NCBI GenBank assembly: GCA_947589065.1
Contig: CANPZM010000014.1
Coordinates: 1-39,720, forward strand
Direction: 5' to 3'
Source: an uncultured Clostridia bacterium
GTDB lineage: Bacteria > Bacillota > Clostridia > TANB77 > CAG-508
Length of the DNA: 39,720 bases
A program made the translations under genes and the position numbers. Under the pieces are notes generated by a model, which did no database searches, had not been told where the DNA came from, and worked only from the letters and a program-made list of their open reading frames with translations. Below, piece by piece: positions 17,498 to 24,770 of the stretch (position 1 is its first letter; every line of letters begins with the position of its first letter).

Positions 17498-17971
17498 ATG
17501 AATAATACTTATGCAATAGCATATACACAGGTACTAGAAATTCTAAAACACATTCCTAAATATGAATATAATAAAATTGATAAAGCAAAAATAGACTTCT
17601 TTGAAAAAAATAAAGATATAAATTACAGTTTTACAATAGACGAAAATAAACCACTAAATGTGCAAGACATTTCTGAAGAGGCAAATGCAATATTAGTTTC
17701 ACTATACAGAGACTACTTTGCAACTGAAAAACAAAAAGAAATATTAAATAATATATTAGAAGAAAATGAAAAAATATACCAAGAAAATTTAAGAAAAAAA
17801 TATAATCCAGATGATATTTTTAAAAAAGAAACAACACAAACTGCTGAAAATACCACAATAGAGAATATTGATGAAATAAATAGTGAACAAACACAATTAA
17901 TTGAATATAAAGAAAATATATTTACAAAAATAATTAAAAAAATAAAATCTATATTTTTAAAAAATAAATAG
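17498..17971 (+). CDS. Conserved clostridial hypothetical protein (157 aa)
   Basis: Function unknown. The N-terminal region (NNTYAIAYTQVLEILKHIP, then KIDFFEKNKD) and the central SEEANAILVSLYRDYFATEKQ segment look helical and resemble hypothetical proteins I associate with clostridia. The second half is acidic and Thr/Asn/Glu-rich, then ends in a strongly basic amphipathic tail (KIIKKIKSIFLKNK) that could touch membrane or nucleic acid. AGAAGGAG lies about 9 nt before the ATG. It lies in the same direction as gltX and the DUF951 gene, 75 nt downstream, and is closed by a strong terminator. Confidence 0.75.
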   Translation: MNNTYAIAYTQVLEILKHIPKYEYNKIDKAKIDFFEKNKDINYSFTIDENKPLNVQDISEEANAILVSLYRDYFATEKQKEILNNILEENEKIYQENLRKKYNPDDIFKKETTQTAENTTIENIDEINSEQTQLIEYKENIFTKIIKKIKSIFLKNK

Positions 17972-17974
17972 TAA

Positions 17975-18016
17975 CTAAAAAACATTATTTCAATCTAAGA
18001 AATAATGTTTTTTTAG
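17975..18016 (+). terminator. Terminator after the 157-aa gene
   Basis: CTAAAAAACATTATTTC (17975-17991) pairs with GAAATAATG plus the following T-run and AG (17999-18016) across a 7-nt loop. It has an A-tract on the left and a T-run on the right. Confidence 0.88.
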
Positions 18017-18070
18017 TAAGAAAATCAAGTAAAGAACATTTTAGTAAATCCAAAATAATCGGTCTAATAC

Positions 18071-18099
18071 TAGGAAAATAAGCCCCAATGTGCTATAAT
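18071..18099 (+). promoter_or_regulatory. Extended -10 promoter of the two-gene orphan cassette
   Basis: TATAAT (18094-18099) is preceded by TGC. The -35 position (18071-18076, TAGGAA) is poor, so the extended -10 probably carries the promoter. Confidence 0.6.
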
Positions 18100-18130
18100 T
18101 AATATACATAAAATATTAGGAGGTGAAAAA

Positions 18131-18391
18131 ATGTTTCAGGAAGAAAAAAAGAAAACTGAAACAACCGTCAATGGAAAGAGGATAGAAATATACTCAAGTG
18201 AATCCATTGATTCCAAAAGAGCCAAAAAAATCGGAATGTATGCGTATACGGCTGTTGACGGACATGAGGAACGGCAGATAGCAAAATACATTAGTGAAGA
18301 TTTTTTTGATTCAAAAGCCAAAGTTAGCATCAAAAAGAAAGAGAAAAGAGTAATTTGCGTTTGGGTAACAATGAAAAAACAGGAGGAGTAA
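18131..18391 (+). CDS. Orphan 86-aa protein, first gene of a two-gene cassette
   Basis: Unrecognised small basic protein. It has a Glu/Lys-rich N-terminus (MFQEEKKKTETTVNGKRIE), a central region that looks like alternating strands and helix (KKIGMYAYTAVDGHEERQIA), and a Lys-rich stretch before a hydrophobic strand (RVICVWVTM). TAGGAGGTG lies 6 nt before the ATG. It has its own promoter, and the second gene starts 10 nt after its stop. GC use is higher than in flanking housekeeping genes (codons such as GCG, CGG, GGC). No domain is assigned. Confidence 0.65.
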   Translation: MFQEEKKKTETTVNGKRIEIYSSESIDSKRAKKIGMYAYTAVDGHEERQIAKYISEDFFDSKAKVSIKKKEKRVICVWVTMKKQEE

Positions 18392-18401
18392 ATAATTAAT
18401 T

Positions 18402-18728
18402 ATGCAGAAGACAGAACTAGAGAAACAAATTGAACGGATAGTAAAAAAGACAGATCAGACTGAGGAAAAACCCAAATGGAAATCAGCTGGTTTTGCAACT
18501 ATTAACGGCAAAAAAAGTATCCTTATTGTGAAAAGTGATAAAGCATTAACAGATGCACAGTTAGCAGGAATAGAGCAAGTTTTATCAGAAGACACAAATG
18601 AGGAATGTAAAAAATTAGAAATTATTATAAGCCTTTTGTTTGACGGAAAATGCACTTGCTCAATTAGACAGTGGGCGAATAATGAAAAAGTAGAAGTAAT
18701 AATTGTAAACGATGCTTTAACATTATAG
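18402..18728 (+). CDS. Orphan 108-aa protein, second gene of the cassette
   Basis: Unrecognised protein. A charged helical N-terminus (ELEKQIERIVKKTDQ) is followed by what looks like a small alpha/beta domain: FATINGKKSILIVKSDKAL, a helix with DAQLAGIEQVLSEDT, then strands including LEIIISLLFDGKCTCSI and VEVIIVNDALTL. Both this and the preceding protein contain short NGK-type turns, but I see no real homology between them. AGGAGGAG at the end of the previous gene lies about 14 nt upstream, longer than ideal. A 12-bp hairpin terminator follows the stop. The pair is probably a co-transcribed accessory unit. Confidence 0.65.
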   Translation: MQKTELEKQIERIVKKTDQTEEKPKWKSAGFATINGKKSILIVKSDKALTDAQLAGIEQVLSEDTNEECKKLEIIISLLFDGKCTCSIRQWANNEKVEVIIVNDALTL

Positions 18729-18736
18729 CAGAACAA

Positions 18737-18773
18737 AACTCTCACTGGACTTCCAGTGAGAGTTGCTCTTTTT
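18737..18773. terminator. Terminator between the orphan cassette and engB
   Basis: AACTCTCACTGG (18737-18748) pairs perfectly with CCAGTGAGAGTT (18753-18764) across a 4-nt loop, then GCTCTTTTT. The complementary strand also ends in a T-run, so it can serve the convergent engB gene. Confidence 0.92.
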
Positions 18774-18805
18774 GTATAAAAATAAATAAAGATTTAATTT
18801 GTACA

Positions 18806-19384
18806 TTATAAAAATTTTTCAATTTCATTCCAAGTACTATCAGTATAAACTTTTCTTTCAGCCGAAAATGGAATAACAGTAGTAAAAGATAGACCAAAAT
18901 AATCTTTTATTTTTTTAACTTCATCATCAACTTTAGAAACAGCTATTTTATCTGCTTTATTAACAACAATAATAAAAGGTAAATTGGTTTTTCTAATATA
19001 GTCAAACATTAATATATCGTCATTTGTAGGCTCATGCCTGATATCTAATAAGAAAACTATTAAAGAAATACTATAACATTTTTCAAGATAATCTTCAATA
19101 AATTTTCCCATATTAATTTGTTCTTGCTTACTCAACTTACTATACCCATAACCAGGCAAATCGACAAAATAAAAGCCATCATCAACATTATAAAAATTGA
19201 TTTGTTTAGTCTTGCCAGGAGTATTACTAGTTCTTGCAAGAGACTTTCTATTAAGCATAGTGTTAATAAAAGAAGACTTACCCACATTCGATTTACCAAC
19301 TAAAACAATTTGAGGCAAATTATTTTTAGGATATTGAGCAGGAGAAACTGCCGAAATTTCAAACTTAGGATTTTTAATTTTCAT
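18806..19384 (-). CDS. ysxC: Ribosome biogenesis GTP-binding protein EngB/YsxC
   Basis: Essential GTPase for late assembly of the large ribosomal subunit. G1 is LVGKSNVGKSSFINTML, G2 region NTPGKTKQINFYNV, G3 DLPGYGYSKL, G4 NKADKI, with G5-like PFSAER near the end. Length 192 is normal. It starts at ATG 19384 with a weak AAAGTGAG ribosome binding site. Its promoter lies at 19412-19440. In many Firmicutes it follows lon or clpX; here it stands alone between an orphan cassette and the serS terminator. Confidence 0.94.
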   Translation of the reverse strand: MKIKNPKFEISAVSPAQYPKNNLPQIVLVGKSNVGKSSFINTMLNRKSLARTSNTPGKTKQINFYNVDDGFYFVDLPGYGYSKLSKQEQINMGKFIEDYLEKCYSISLIVFLLDIRHEPTNDDILMFDYIRKTNLPFIIVVNKADKIAVSKVDDEVKKIKDYFGLSFTTVIPFSAERKVYTDSTWNEIEKFL

Positions 19385-19411
19385 ATAATTATTCTCACTT
19401 TCTATATAAGA

Positions 19412-19440
19412 ATTTTAGCATAAAGCCACTAATTAAACAA
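19412..19440 (-). promoter_or_regulatory. Promoter of engB/ysxC
   Basis: Read on the minus strand: TTGTTT (19440-19435), 17 nt, TAAAAT (19417-19412) preceded by TGC. Confidence 0.65.
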
Positions 19441-19477
19441 CAATAACATAATAATAGATGATGAATGAAGCTTAATT

Positions 19478-19523
19478 AAAAAATAAAATAGACTAAATTA
19501 ATAACCGAGTCTATTTTATTTTT
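19478..19523 (-). terminator. Terminator of the DUF1653-serS operon
   Basis: AAAATAAAATAGACT (19480-19494) is perfectly complementary to 19508-19522 across a 13-nt loop, with a T-run on the minus strand. Confidence 0.85.
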
Positions 19524-19531
19524 ATATAATA

Positions 19532-20818
19532 TTATTTTTTAGGTTTCAATACTGAAATACCACCCATATAAGGTCTTAATACTTCTGGAATAGTAACAGA
19601 ACCATCTTCTTGATAGTGATTTTCTAAAAAGGCAATTAACATACGAGGAGGAGCAACAACAGTATTATTTAAAGTATGAGCATAATAATTTCCTTTTTCG
19701 CCTTTAATTCTAATACCAAGACGTCTAGCTTGAGCATCAGTTAAATTAGAGCAACTACCAACTTCGAAATATTTTTGTTGTCTAGGACTCCATGCTTCAA
19801 CATCAACACTCTTTGCTTTTAAATCAGCTAAATCACCACTACAACATTCCAATGTTCTAACAGGAATATCCATACTTCTAAACAATTCAACAGTATAATT
19901 CCACATTTTTTCATACCAGTCATAGCTATCTTCTGGCTCACAAACAACAATCATTTCTTGCTTTTCAAATTGATGGATTCTGTAAACACCACGCTCTTCA
20001 ATACCATGAGCACCTTTTTCTTTTCTAAAACATGGAGAATAAGAAGTCATAGTATAAGGTAGAGAAGACTTGTCTAAAATTTGCCCCTTAAATTTACCAA
20101 TCATAGAATGCTCACTAGTTCCAATTAAATATAAATCTTCGCCCTCAATTTTATACATCATTGCATCCATCTCTTCAAAACTCATAACCCCAGTAACAAC
20201 ATCAGAACGAATCATGAAAGGAGGTATACAATAAGTAAAACCTTTATTAATCATGAAATCTCTAGCATAACTCAAAATTGCAGAATGTAGTCTAGCAATA
20301 TCCCCAATTAAATAATAAAAACCATTACCAGCAACTCTACGAGCAGAATCTAAATCAATTCCAGCTAGACTTTCCATTATATCTGTATGATAAGGAATTT
20401 CATAATCAGGAACAACTGGTTCGCCAAACCTTTCATTTTCAACATTTTCACTATCATCCTTACCAATTGGAACAGACTCATGCATAATATTAGGAATTTT
20501 CATCATTATACTAGTAACTTTTTCAGAATATTCATTTTCTAATTTTTCATTTTCTAATAAGGCATCATTAATAGACTTAACTTCTAATTTTATTTTTTCA
20601 GCTTCATCCCTTTTTCCATTACGCATTAAACCGCCAATTTGGTCGCTTAAAGTATTTCTTTTCATTCTTAATTCGTCGCCTTTAAGTTTTAATTCTCTAT
20701 TTTTATTATCAAGTTCAAGAACCTCATCAACAAGAGGTAACTTGTGCATTTGAAATTTTTTCTTAATATTTTCCTTAACTAATTCTGGATTTTCTCTTAA
20801 AAATTTAATATCTATCAT
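19532..20818 (-). CDS. serS: Serine--tRNA ligase (SerRS)
   Basis: Class II synthetase that charges tRNA-Ser and tRNA-Sec. The N-terminal MIDIKFLRENPELVKENIK leads into the long antiparallel coiled coil (about residues 30-100) that grips the tRNA variable arm. Motif 2 is around CFRKEKGAHGIEERGVYRIH, and motif 3 near the C-terminus is NTVVAPPRMLIAFLENH. Length is 428 from ATG 20818. GAAAGG lies 9 nt before this ATG but directly abuts an upstream in-frame ATG at 20827, so I chose 20818. It is the second gene of an operon controlled by a serine-specific T-box, 14 nt after the DUF1653 gene. Confidence 0.95.
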   Translation of the reverse strand: MIDIKFLRENPELVKENIKKKFQMHKLPLVDEVLELDNKNRELKLKGDELRMKRNTLSDQIGGLMRNGKRDEAEKIKLEVKSINDALLENEKLENEYSEKVTSIMMKIPNIMHESVPIGKDDSENVENERFGEPVVPDYEIPYHTDIMESLAGIDLDSARRVAGNGFYYLIGDIARLHSAILSYARDFMINKGFTYCIPPFMIRSDVVTGVMSFEEMDAMMYKIEGEDLYLIGTSEHSMIGKFKGQILDKSSLPYTMTSYSPCFRKEKGAHGIEERGVYRIHQFEKQEMIVVCEPEDSYDWYEKMWNYTVELFRSMDIPVRTLECCSGDLADLKAKSVDVEAWSPRQQKYFEVGSCSNLTDAQARRLGIRIKGEKGNYYAHTLNNTVVAPPRMLIAFLENHYQEDGSVTIPEVLRPYMGGISVLKPKK

Positions 20819-20832
20819 AAAAATCATCCTTT

Positions 20833-21093
20833 CTATTTTTTTGTATAATCAACTGATAAATCAGTACATAACTCAAATCTATGCTTTTGTCCAGTAATAT
20901 TATCCGATCTTTCTGGTAATTCTTCCAAAAACATCGATTCACGTCTAACCCAAATTTGCGAATCTGTACGATTATATAAAGCTTTATATATAACCATTCT
21001 TTCCTTAGTCTCCGAATCCAATCCAATATTTTCTACAAAATAATAATTTCCTTTAAAATGCCTATAAACTTTTCCAATTTGAACCTGATCCAT
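20833..21093 (-). CDS. DUF1653 family protein (86 aa)
   Basis: Small protein of the DUF1653 family. VYRHFKGNYYFVENIGLDSE followed by MVIYKALYNRTDSQIWVR and MFLEELP is the characteristic pattern, a small beta-rich fold of unknown biochemical role. GGAGG lies about 8 nt before ATG 21093. It sits directly between the serine T-box leader and serS, so its expression should rise when uncharged tRNA-Ser accumulates. The extension after the family core (HRFELCTDLSVDYTKK) is short and charged. The function is unknown. Confidence 0.85.
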   Translation of the reverse strand: MDQVQIGKVYRHFKGNYYFVENIGLDSETKERMVIYKALYNRTDSQIWVRRESMFLEELPERSDNITGQKHRFELCTDLSVDYTKK

Positions 21094-21116
21094 AAAAAAA
21101 CCTCCTTATAAAGTGA

Positions 21117-21307
21117 TAAAACAAAAACCCTTCTGAATTAACAGAAGGGCGAATATTCGCGGTACCACCTTAATTTATAACTTAAAAGTACTATAACCTG
21201 TACAACCGGTCTAACTTATTAGGTTAGAAGCTAAAGAGTAGATTCATAAAATGTTTTAATCTGTTTTCACCAACCACAGACTCTCTAAATAAAACTAAAA
21301 TTATTAC
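21117..21307 (-). promoter_or_regulatory. T-box leader (tRNA-Ser sensing riboswitch) of the serS operon
   Basis: On the minus strand the T-box sequence AGGTGGTACCGCG is exact (plus 21158-21170). It is followed by the terminator hairpin CCCTTCTG/CAGAAGGG (21128-21149) and a T-run (21127-21117). The 5' part holds a stem I closed by AGAGAGT with ACTCTTT, and the GGTTGGTG region. The triplet just before the closing strand is UCU (21242-21240) followed by A, fitting a serine specifier. Uncharged tRNA-Ser should stabilise the antiterminator and turn on the DUF1653 gene and serS. Confidence 0.93.
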
Positions 21308-21313
21308 TAATCT

Positions 21314-21342
21314 CTTATAATTGCCTGATATTAATATAACAA
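21314..21342 (-). promoter_or_regulatory. Promoter of the T-box-serS operon
   Basis: Read on the minus strand: TTGTTA (21342-21337), 17 nt, TATAAG (21319-21314). The start is near 21307. Confidence 0.65.
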
Positions 21343-21379
21343 GTATAACATGCATATTAATAAAAGTCAATTTACAATA

Positions 21380-21408
21380 TTGATAAAAAATAAGTTTATA
21401 TATAAAAT
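21380..21408 (+). promoter_or_regulatory. Promoter of the NMN adenylyltransferase-like gene
   Basis: TTGATA (21380-21385), 17 nt, TAAAAT (21403-21408). It lies 28 nt upstream of the chosen ATG. Confidence 0.6.
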
Positions 21409-21435
21409 AAATAAAAAAAGAAGGAAATGAAAAAA

Positions 21436-22089
21436 ATGAAACAATATAAATTAGGAATGGTATGTGGAAGATTTAGTCACATACATAAAGGACATGAATT
21501 AATAATAAATAAAAGCATAGAACTATGCGAAAAGACGCTAATATTAGTAGGTTCAAGCCAAGAAAGTCATACATTAAGAAATCCATTTACATCACAATAC
21601 AGAATAAAATTAATAAAAAAAATATACAACAAACCAACGATTGAAATAAAAGAATTAGAAGACATGACAAACGAATTTGATATAAATACAACTTGGGGAC
21701 AATATGTTATAGACAAAACAATAGAATATGAAGGAAAATTTGCAGATTTAATAATATCTGGAAATGACGAAATGAGGACAAAGTGGTTTTCTAAAGAACA
21801 ATTAAGAGGTGTAAAAGAATTGCTAATTGATAGAAATACATTTAACATATCAGCAACAGAATTAAGAGGATATATATTAATTAATGATAAACAAGAATGG
21901 GAGAAATATGTACCAAAAGAAATAACTGAAGAATTTGAAGAAATTAGAGAAAAATTATTAGAAGTACCAATTTATAAAAAAATATTACAGGAAATGCCAA
22001 AAAAATATTCAATAGAAAATTATTTAAAAATTTATAAAAAATATGAAGAAGAGGACAAAATATTAAAAATTAAGAATATTAAAAAATAG
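21436..22089 (+). CDS. Nucleotidyltransferase of the NMN adenylyltransferase type (NadM/NadR-like)
   Basis: Adenylyl/cytidylyltransferase-fold enzyme. The phosphate-binding motif GRFSHIHKGHELII (HxGH) lies near the N-terminus, and a C-terminal ISATELRGYI matches the ISxTxxR motif that binds ATP phosphates in NMN adenylyltransferases. The likely reaction is NMN plus ATP to NAD, but the exact substrate is inferred. Length is 217. AGAAGGAA is immediately before an upstream in-frame ATG (21427) and 9 nt before ATG 21436, so I chose the latter. The Lys/Glu-rich C-terminal extension of about 45 residues is not part of the core fold. It is followed after 32 nt by the DUF2508 gene. Confidence 0.75.
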   Translation: MKQYKLGMVCGRFSHIHKGHELIINKSIELCEKTLILVGSSQESHTLRNPFTSQYRIKLIKKIYNKPTIEIKELEDMTNEFDINTTWGQYVIDKTIEYEGKFADLIISGNDEMRTKWFSKEQLRGVKELLIDRNTFNISATELRGYILINDKQEWEKYVPKEITEEFEEIREKLLEVPIYKKILQEMPKKYSIENYLKIYKKYEEEDKILKIKNIKK

Positions 22090-22121
22090 ATATCATATAA
22101 TAATGATAGGAGGAGACTAGA

Positions 22122-22406
22122 TTGAAAGAATCATATATAAAAGAAATACCTATCATAGATTTAAATCAGGAACAAAGTGATATTAGCATAGTAGAAAGCA
22201 TAATGGAATCACAAAGAAAATTAGAACTAGCTCATAAGAACTTTGAATATGCAAGAGGAGATTTAGTAGACTATTATGCATATCAAATAAAATCAGAGCA
22301 AGCTAAAATAAGTTATCTATTAAAACAAGCAAAAAACAAAAAAATTAATTTAGATACAGAAAAAATGAGAAATGTATATAAAAAAATAAATTTGCTAGAA
22401 GAATAA
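22122..22406 (+). CDS. DUF2508 (YaaL-like) small protein with TTG start
   Basis: A 94-residue helical protein. The segment AHKNFEYARGDLVDYYAYQIKSEQAKISYLLKQAK matches the DUF2508 pattern (paired helices, D-x-V-D-Y-Y-x-Y-Q-x-K) in sense, length and position. The role is unknown; the family is often encoded near recR and bofA in Firmicutes, but not here. Start: TAGGAGGAG lies 8 nt before TTG 22122, with no ATG in a suitable place. A TATAAT-like box at 22096-22101 may give it its own promoter. A hairpin terminator shared with convergent glmS follows immediately. Confidence 0.7.
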   Translation: MKESYIKEIPIIDLNQEQSDISIVESIMESQRKLELAHKNFEYARGDLVDYYAYQIKSEQAKISYLLKQAKNKKINLDTEKMRNVYKKINLLEE

Positions 22407-22437
22407 AAACCGACAGTGAAATACACCGTCGGTTTTG
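22407..22437. terminator. Bidirectional terminator between the DUF2508 gene and glmS
   Basis: AAAACCGAC pairs with GTCGGTTTT (22406-22414 with 22428-22436), with an inner GTG/CAC helix. T-runs follow on both strands. Confidence 0.85.
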
Positions 22438-22448
22438 TTAGTATTTTT

Positions 22449-24287
22449 TTATTCAACAGTTACTGATTTAGCAAGATTTCTAGGTTTATCAACATCTAAT
22501 CCTTTTTGTTTAGAGATGTAGTAAGCAAAAAGCTGTAAAGGAATTACAGACAAAACCGGAGAAATAAGAGAATTAGTATTTGGCAAAGTAATCATATTAT
22601 CAAAATCATGATCACCAAGATTTTGATTAGTAATTACAAGTGTTTTAGCACCTCTAGTAATAACTTCTTGAACATTGCTTATTGTTTTTTCAAGAAGAAT
22701 AGGGTCTGTCATAATTGCAATAACAGTAACATCATTTTCTATAAGAGCAATAGGACCATGTTTTAATTCACCAGCAGCATAAGCTTCAGAATGAATATAA
22801 GAAATTTCTTTTAATTTTAAAGAACCCTCAAGAGCTACATTATAATCAATACCTCTACCAAGGAAAAATATATCTTTTTCATTATAAACACGTTTAGCAA
22901 AATTTCTAATAGCATCAACATTTTTTAGAGCATCTTCAATTTGAAGAGGTAAATTCAAAATATCTTTAGTAAGATTTTTTACTAAATCACTATTTATTTG
23001 TAAAGTATTCGCAAAATAAATTGCAAGAATTGCCATAAGAATAACCTGAGAAGTATATGCCTTTGTAGAAGCAACTGCAATTTCAGGACCAGCATGTGTA
23101 TAAACAGTATAATCAGCTTCACGAGTAATTGAACTACCAATAACATTTGAAATAGCTAAAGTTTTAGCACCTTTAGATTTTGAAAGCTTTAAAGCGGCAA
23201 TAGTATCAGCTGTTTCGCCAGACTGACTAATAAAAATAACTAAAGTTTTTTCATCTATTATTGGATCTCTATAGCGAAATTCTGATGCAATATCAACTTC
23301 AGTTGGAATATTGCATATTTTTTCTATCATTGTTTTACCTGCAAGACCTGCATGCATAGCAGTACCACAAGCTACTATATAAATTTTATTTAATGATTGT
23401 AAATATTCTTTATTTAAATTTAAATCTTCAATATTGCAAGAACCATCAGAAGATAATCTTGATCCGATAGTTTCCCTAATAGATTTAGGCTGTTCGTAAA
23501 TTTCTTTAAGCATAAAATCATCAAAGCCTTCTTTTTCAGCAGCTGAAGCATTCCAATCTATATTTACAAAATCTTTTTTTATAGGTTTCAAATTTTGATC
23601 AAAAAATTCAGCAGAACCCTTAGACAAGATACCATATTCATAATCATTTAACAAATAAAAATCTTTAGTGTAAGAAAGAATAGCAGGAATATCAGAACTA
23701 ATATAATTTTCTGAATTCGTCCTACCAATAACTAAAGGACTATCTTTTCTAACAACAATCATTTTATCAGGAAGATAAGTAGAAAGAATTTCTAATGCAA
23801 AACTACCTTTTAATTCAGCACAAGCTGAAGCAATAGCTCTAAGAACTTTTTTATCATCATTAAGAACATCTTTAGAATAATAATAATCAATTAAATTAGG
23901 TATAATTTCAGTATCTGTTTGAGAATAAAAAGTATAACCATTTTTTAATAGAAAATCTTTTAATTCATGATAATTTTCAATTATACCATTATGAACAACA
24001 GCAAAATTTTTTTTGTTATCAATATGAGGATGAGAGTTTTCAGTAGATGGTTTACCATGAGTAGCCCACCTAGTATGAGCAATCCCAATTGTTCCATTAA
24101 TAGATTCTCCATCTAAAATCTTTTCAAGTTCAGAAACTCTACCCTTATTTTTTAATACAACAATACCGTTTTTTTCTATTGTTGCAATACCCGCAGAATC
24201 ATATCCACGATACTCAAGTCTTGTAAGACCATTAATTAATATAGGACTTGCTTTTTTATTTCCTATATAACCTACTATACCACACAT
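22449..24287 (-). CDS. glmS: Glutamine--fructose-6-phosphate aminotransferase (isomerizing)
   Basis: GlmS makes glucosamine-6-phosphate from fructose-6-phosphate and glutamine, the first step to UDP-GlcNAc and peptidoglycan. After Met removal the N-terminal Cys of CGIVGYIGNKKA is the glutaminase nucleophile. Residues of the glutamine site (HTRWATHGKP, SHPHID) follow. Two SIS domains hold the sugar phosphate (ACGTAMHAGLAGK, SQSGETADT, and in the second FLGRGIDYN). The C-terminus ends DKPRNLAKSVTVE as in the family. Length 612 is normal. AAGGAGG lies about 7 nt before ATG 24287. Expression is controlled by the self-cleaving glmS ribozyme in the leader. Confidence 0.98.
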   Translation of the reverse strand: MCGIVGYIGNKKASPILINGLTRLEYRGYDSAGIATIEKNGIVVLKNKGRVSELEKILDGESINGTIGIAHTRWATHGKPSTENSHPHIDNKKNFAVVHNGIIENYHELKDFLLKNGYTFYSQTDTEIIPNLIDYYYSKDVLNDDKKVLRAIASACAELKGSFALEILSTYLPDKMIVVRKDSPLVIGRTNSENYISSDIPAILSYTKDFYLLNDYEYGILSKGSAEFFDQNLKPIKKDFVNIDWNASAAEKEGFDDFMLKEIYEQPKSIRETIGSRLSSDGSCNIEDLNLNKEYLQSLNKIYIVACGTAMHAGLAGKTMIEKICNIPTEVDIASEFRYRDPIIDEKTLVIFISQSGETADTIAALKLSKSKGAKTLAISNVIGSSITREADYTVYTHAGPEIAVASTKAYTSQVILMAILAIYFANTLQINSDLVKNLTKDILNLPLQIEDALKNVDAIRNFAKRVYNEKDIFFLGRGIDYNVALEGSLKLKEISYIHSEAYAAGELKHGPIALIENDVTVIAIMTDPILLEKTISNVQEVITRGAKTLVITNQNLGDHDFDNMITLPNTNSLISPVLSVIPLQLFAYYISKQKGLDVDKPRNLAKSVTVE

Positions 24288-24363
24288 AAAATAACCTCCT
24301 TAAGTAGAATAGTATTTAGTAATAAAGAAAAATAAACGCATAAAAATATAAAGGCAGTTTATA

Positions 24364-24540
24364 ATTCTGTCATTACTTTTAAAATTATGTGTGAAAAATT
24401 ACATGAAAAAATTATTGTTCTAATATTACTACTAGTTTTTGAACTTTTTCTAATGACAGTAATATGCCATAGAGTACCCGCCGAATATTTCGATAAACTC
24501 TAACCTCGTTAAGCATTATGAAAAATGCTACTGGCGCTTA
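24364..24540 (-). promoter_or_regulatory. glmS ribozyme (glucosamine-6-phosphate sensing)
   Basis: On the minus strand the conserved core is plain: AAGCGCCAG at the 5' end (plus 24531-24539), then ACGAGGTTAGAGTTTATCG and ATTCGGCGGGTACTC. TACTGTCATTA (24461-24451 on plus) can pair with TAATGACAG (24375-24367), and a GTTC/GAAC hairpin lies between. Self-cleavage is expected between A24538 and G24537 when glucosamine-6-phosphate binds, after which the mRNA is degraded by RNase J. The 3' boundary is approximate. Confidence 0.93.
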
Positions 24541-24582
24541 ATTTGATTATTTTTATATTAACATTATTTTCACACTTCCAAT

Positions 24583-24611
24583 ATATTACTATAAATGAAA
24601 AAAAAAAGCAA
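24583..24611 (-). promoter_or_regulatory. Promoter of the ribozyme-glmS unit
   Basis: Read on the minus strand: TTGCTT (24611-24606), 17 nt mostly T, TAATAT (24588-24583). The start is about 35 nt before the ribozyme cleavage site. Confidence 0.6.
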
Positions 24612-24643
24612 ATTGTGATAATTAAAGGCAGTCCAATGAAATA

Positions 24644-24672
24644 TTGAAAAAAAAAATAATTTATGGTAAAAT
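24644..24672 (+). promoter_or_regulatory. Promoter of the neuB-like gene
   Basis: TTGAAA (24644-24649), 17 nt, TAAAAT (24667-24672) preceded by TGG. The start is near 24679, downstream of an in-frame ATG at 24663, which rules out the longer protein form. Confidence 0.75.
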
Positions 24673-24770
24673 GCAATCGGATGAATGAGAGCAATCTAGG
24701 AAAAACATATTCTAAAACTATAATAAATAATTATTTTTATAGTAAGAAGCAAGCAATAAAGGAGAAAAAA

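Noticed and set aside
24663..24770. 36-residue N-terminal extension of the NeuB-like protein
   Set aside because: The start codon lies inside the promoter and the added residues do not fit the family; ATG 24771 has a proper ribosome binding site.
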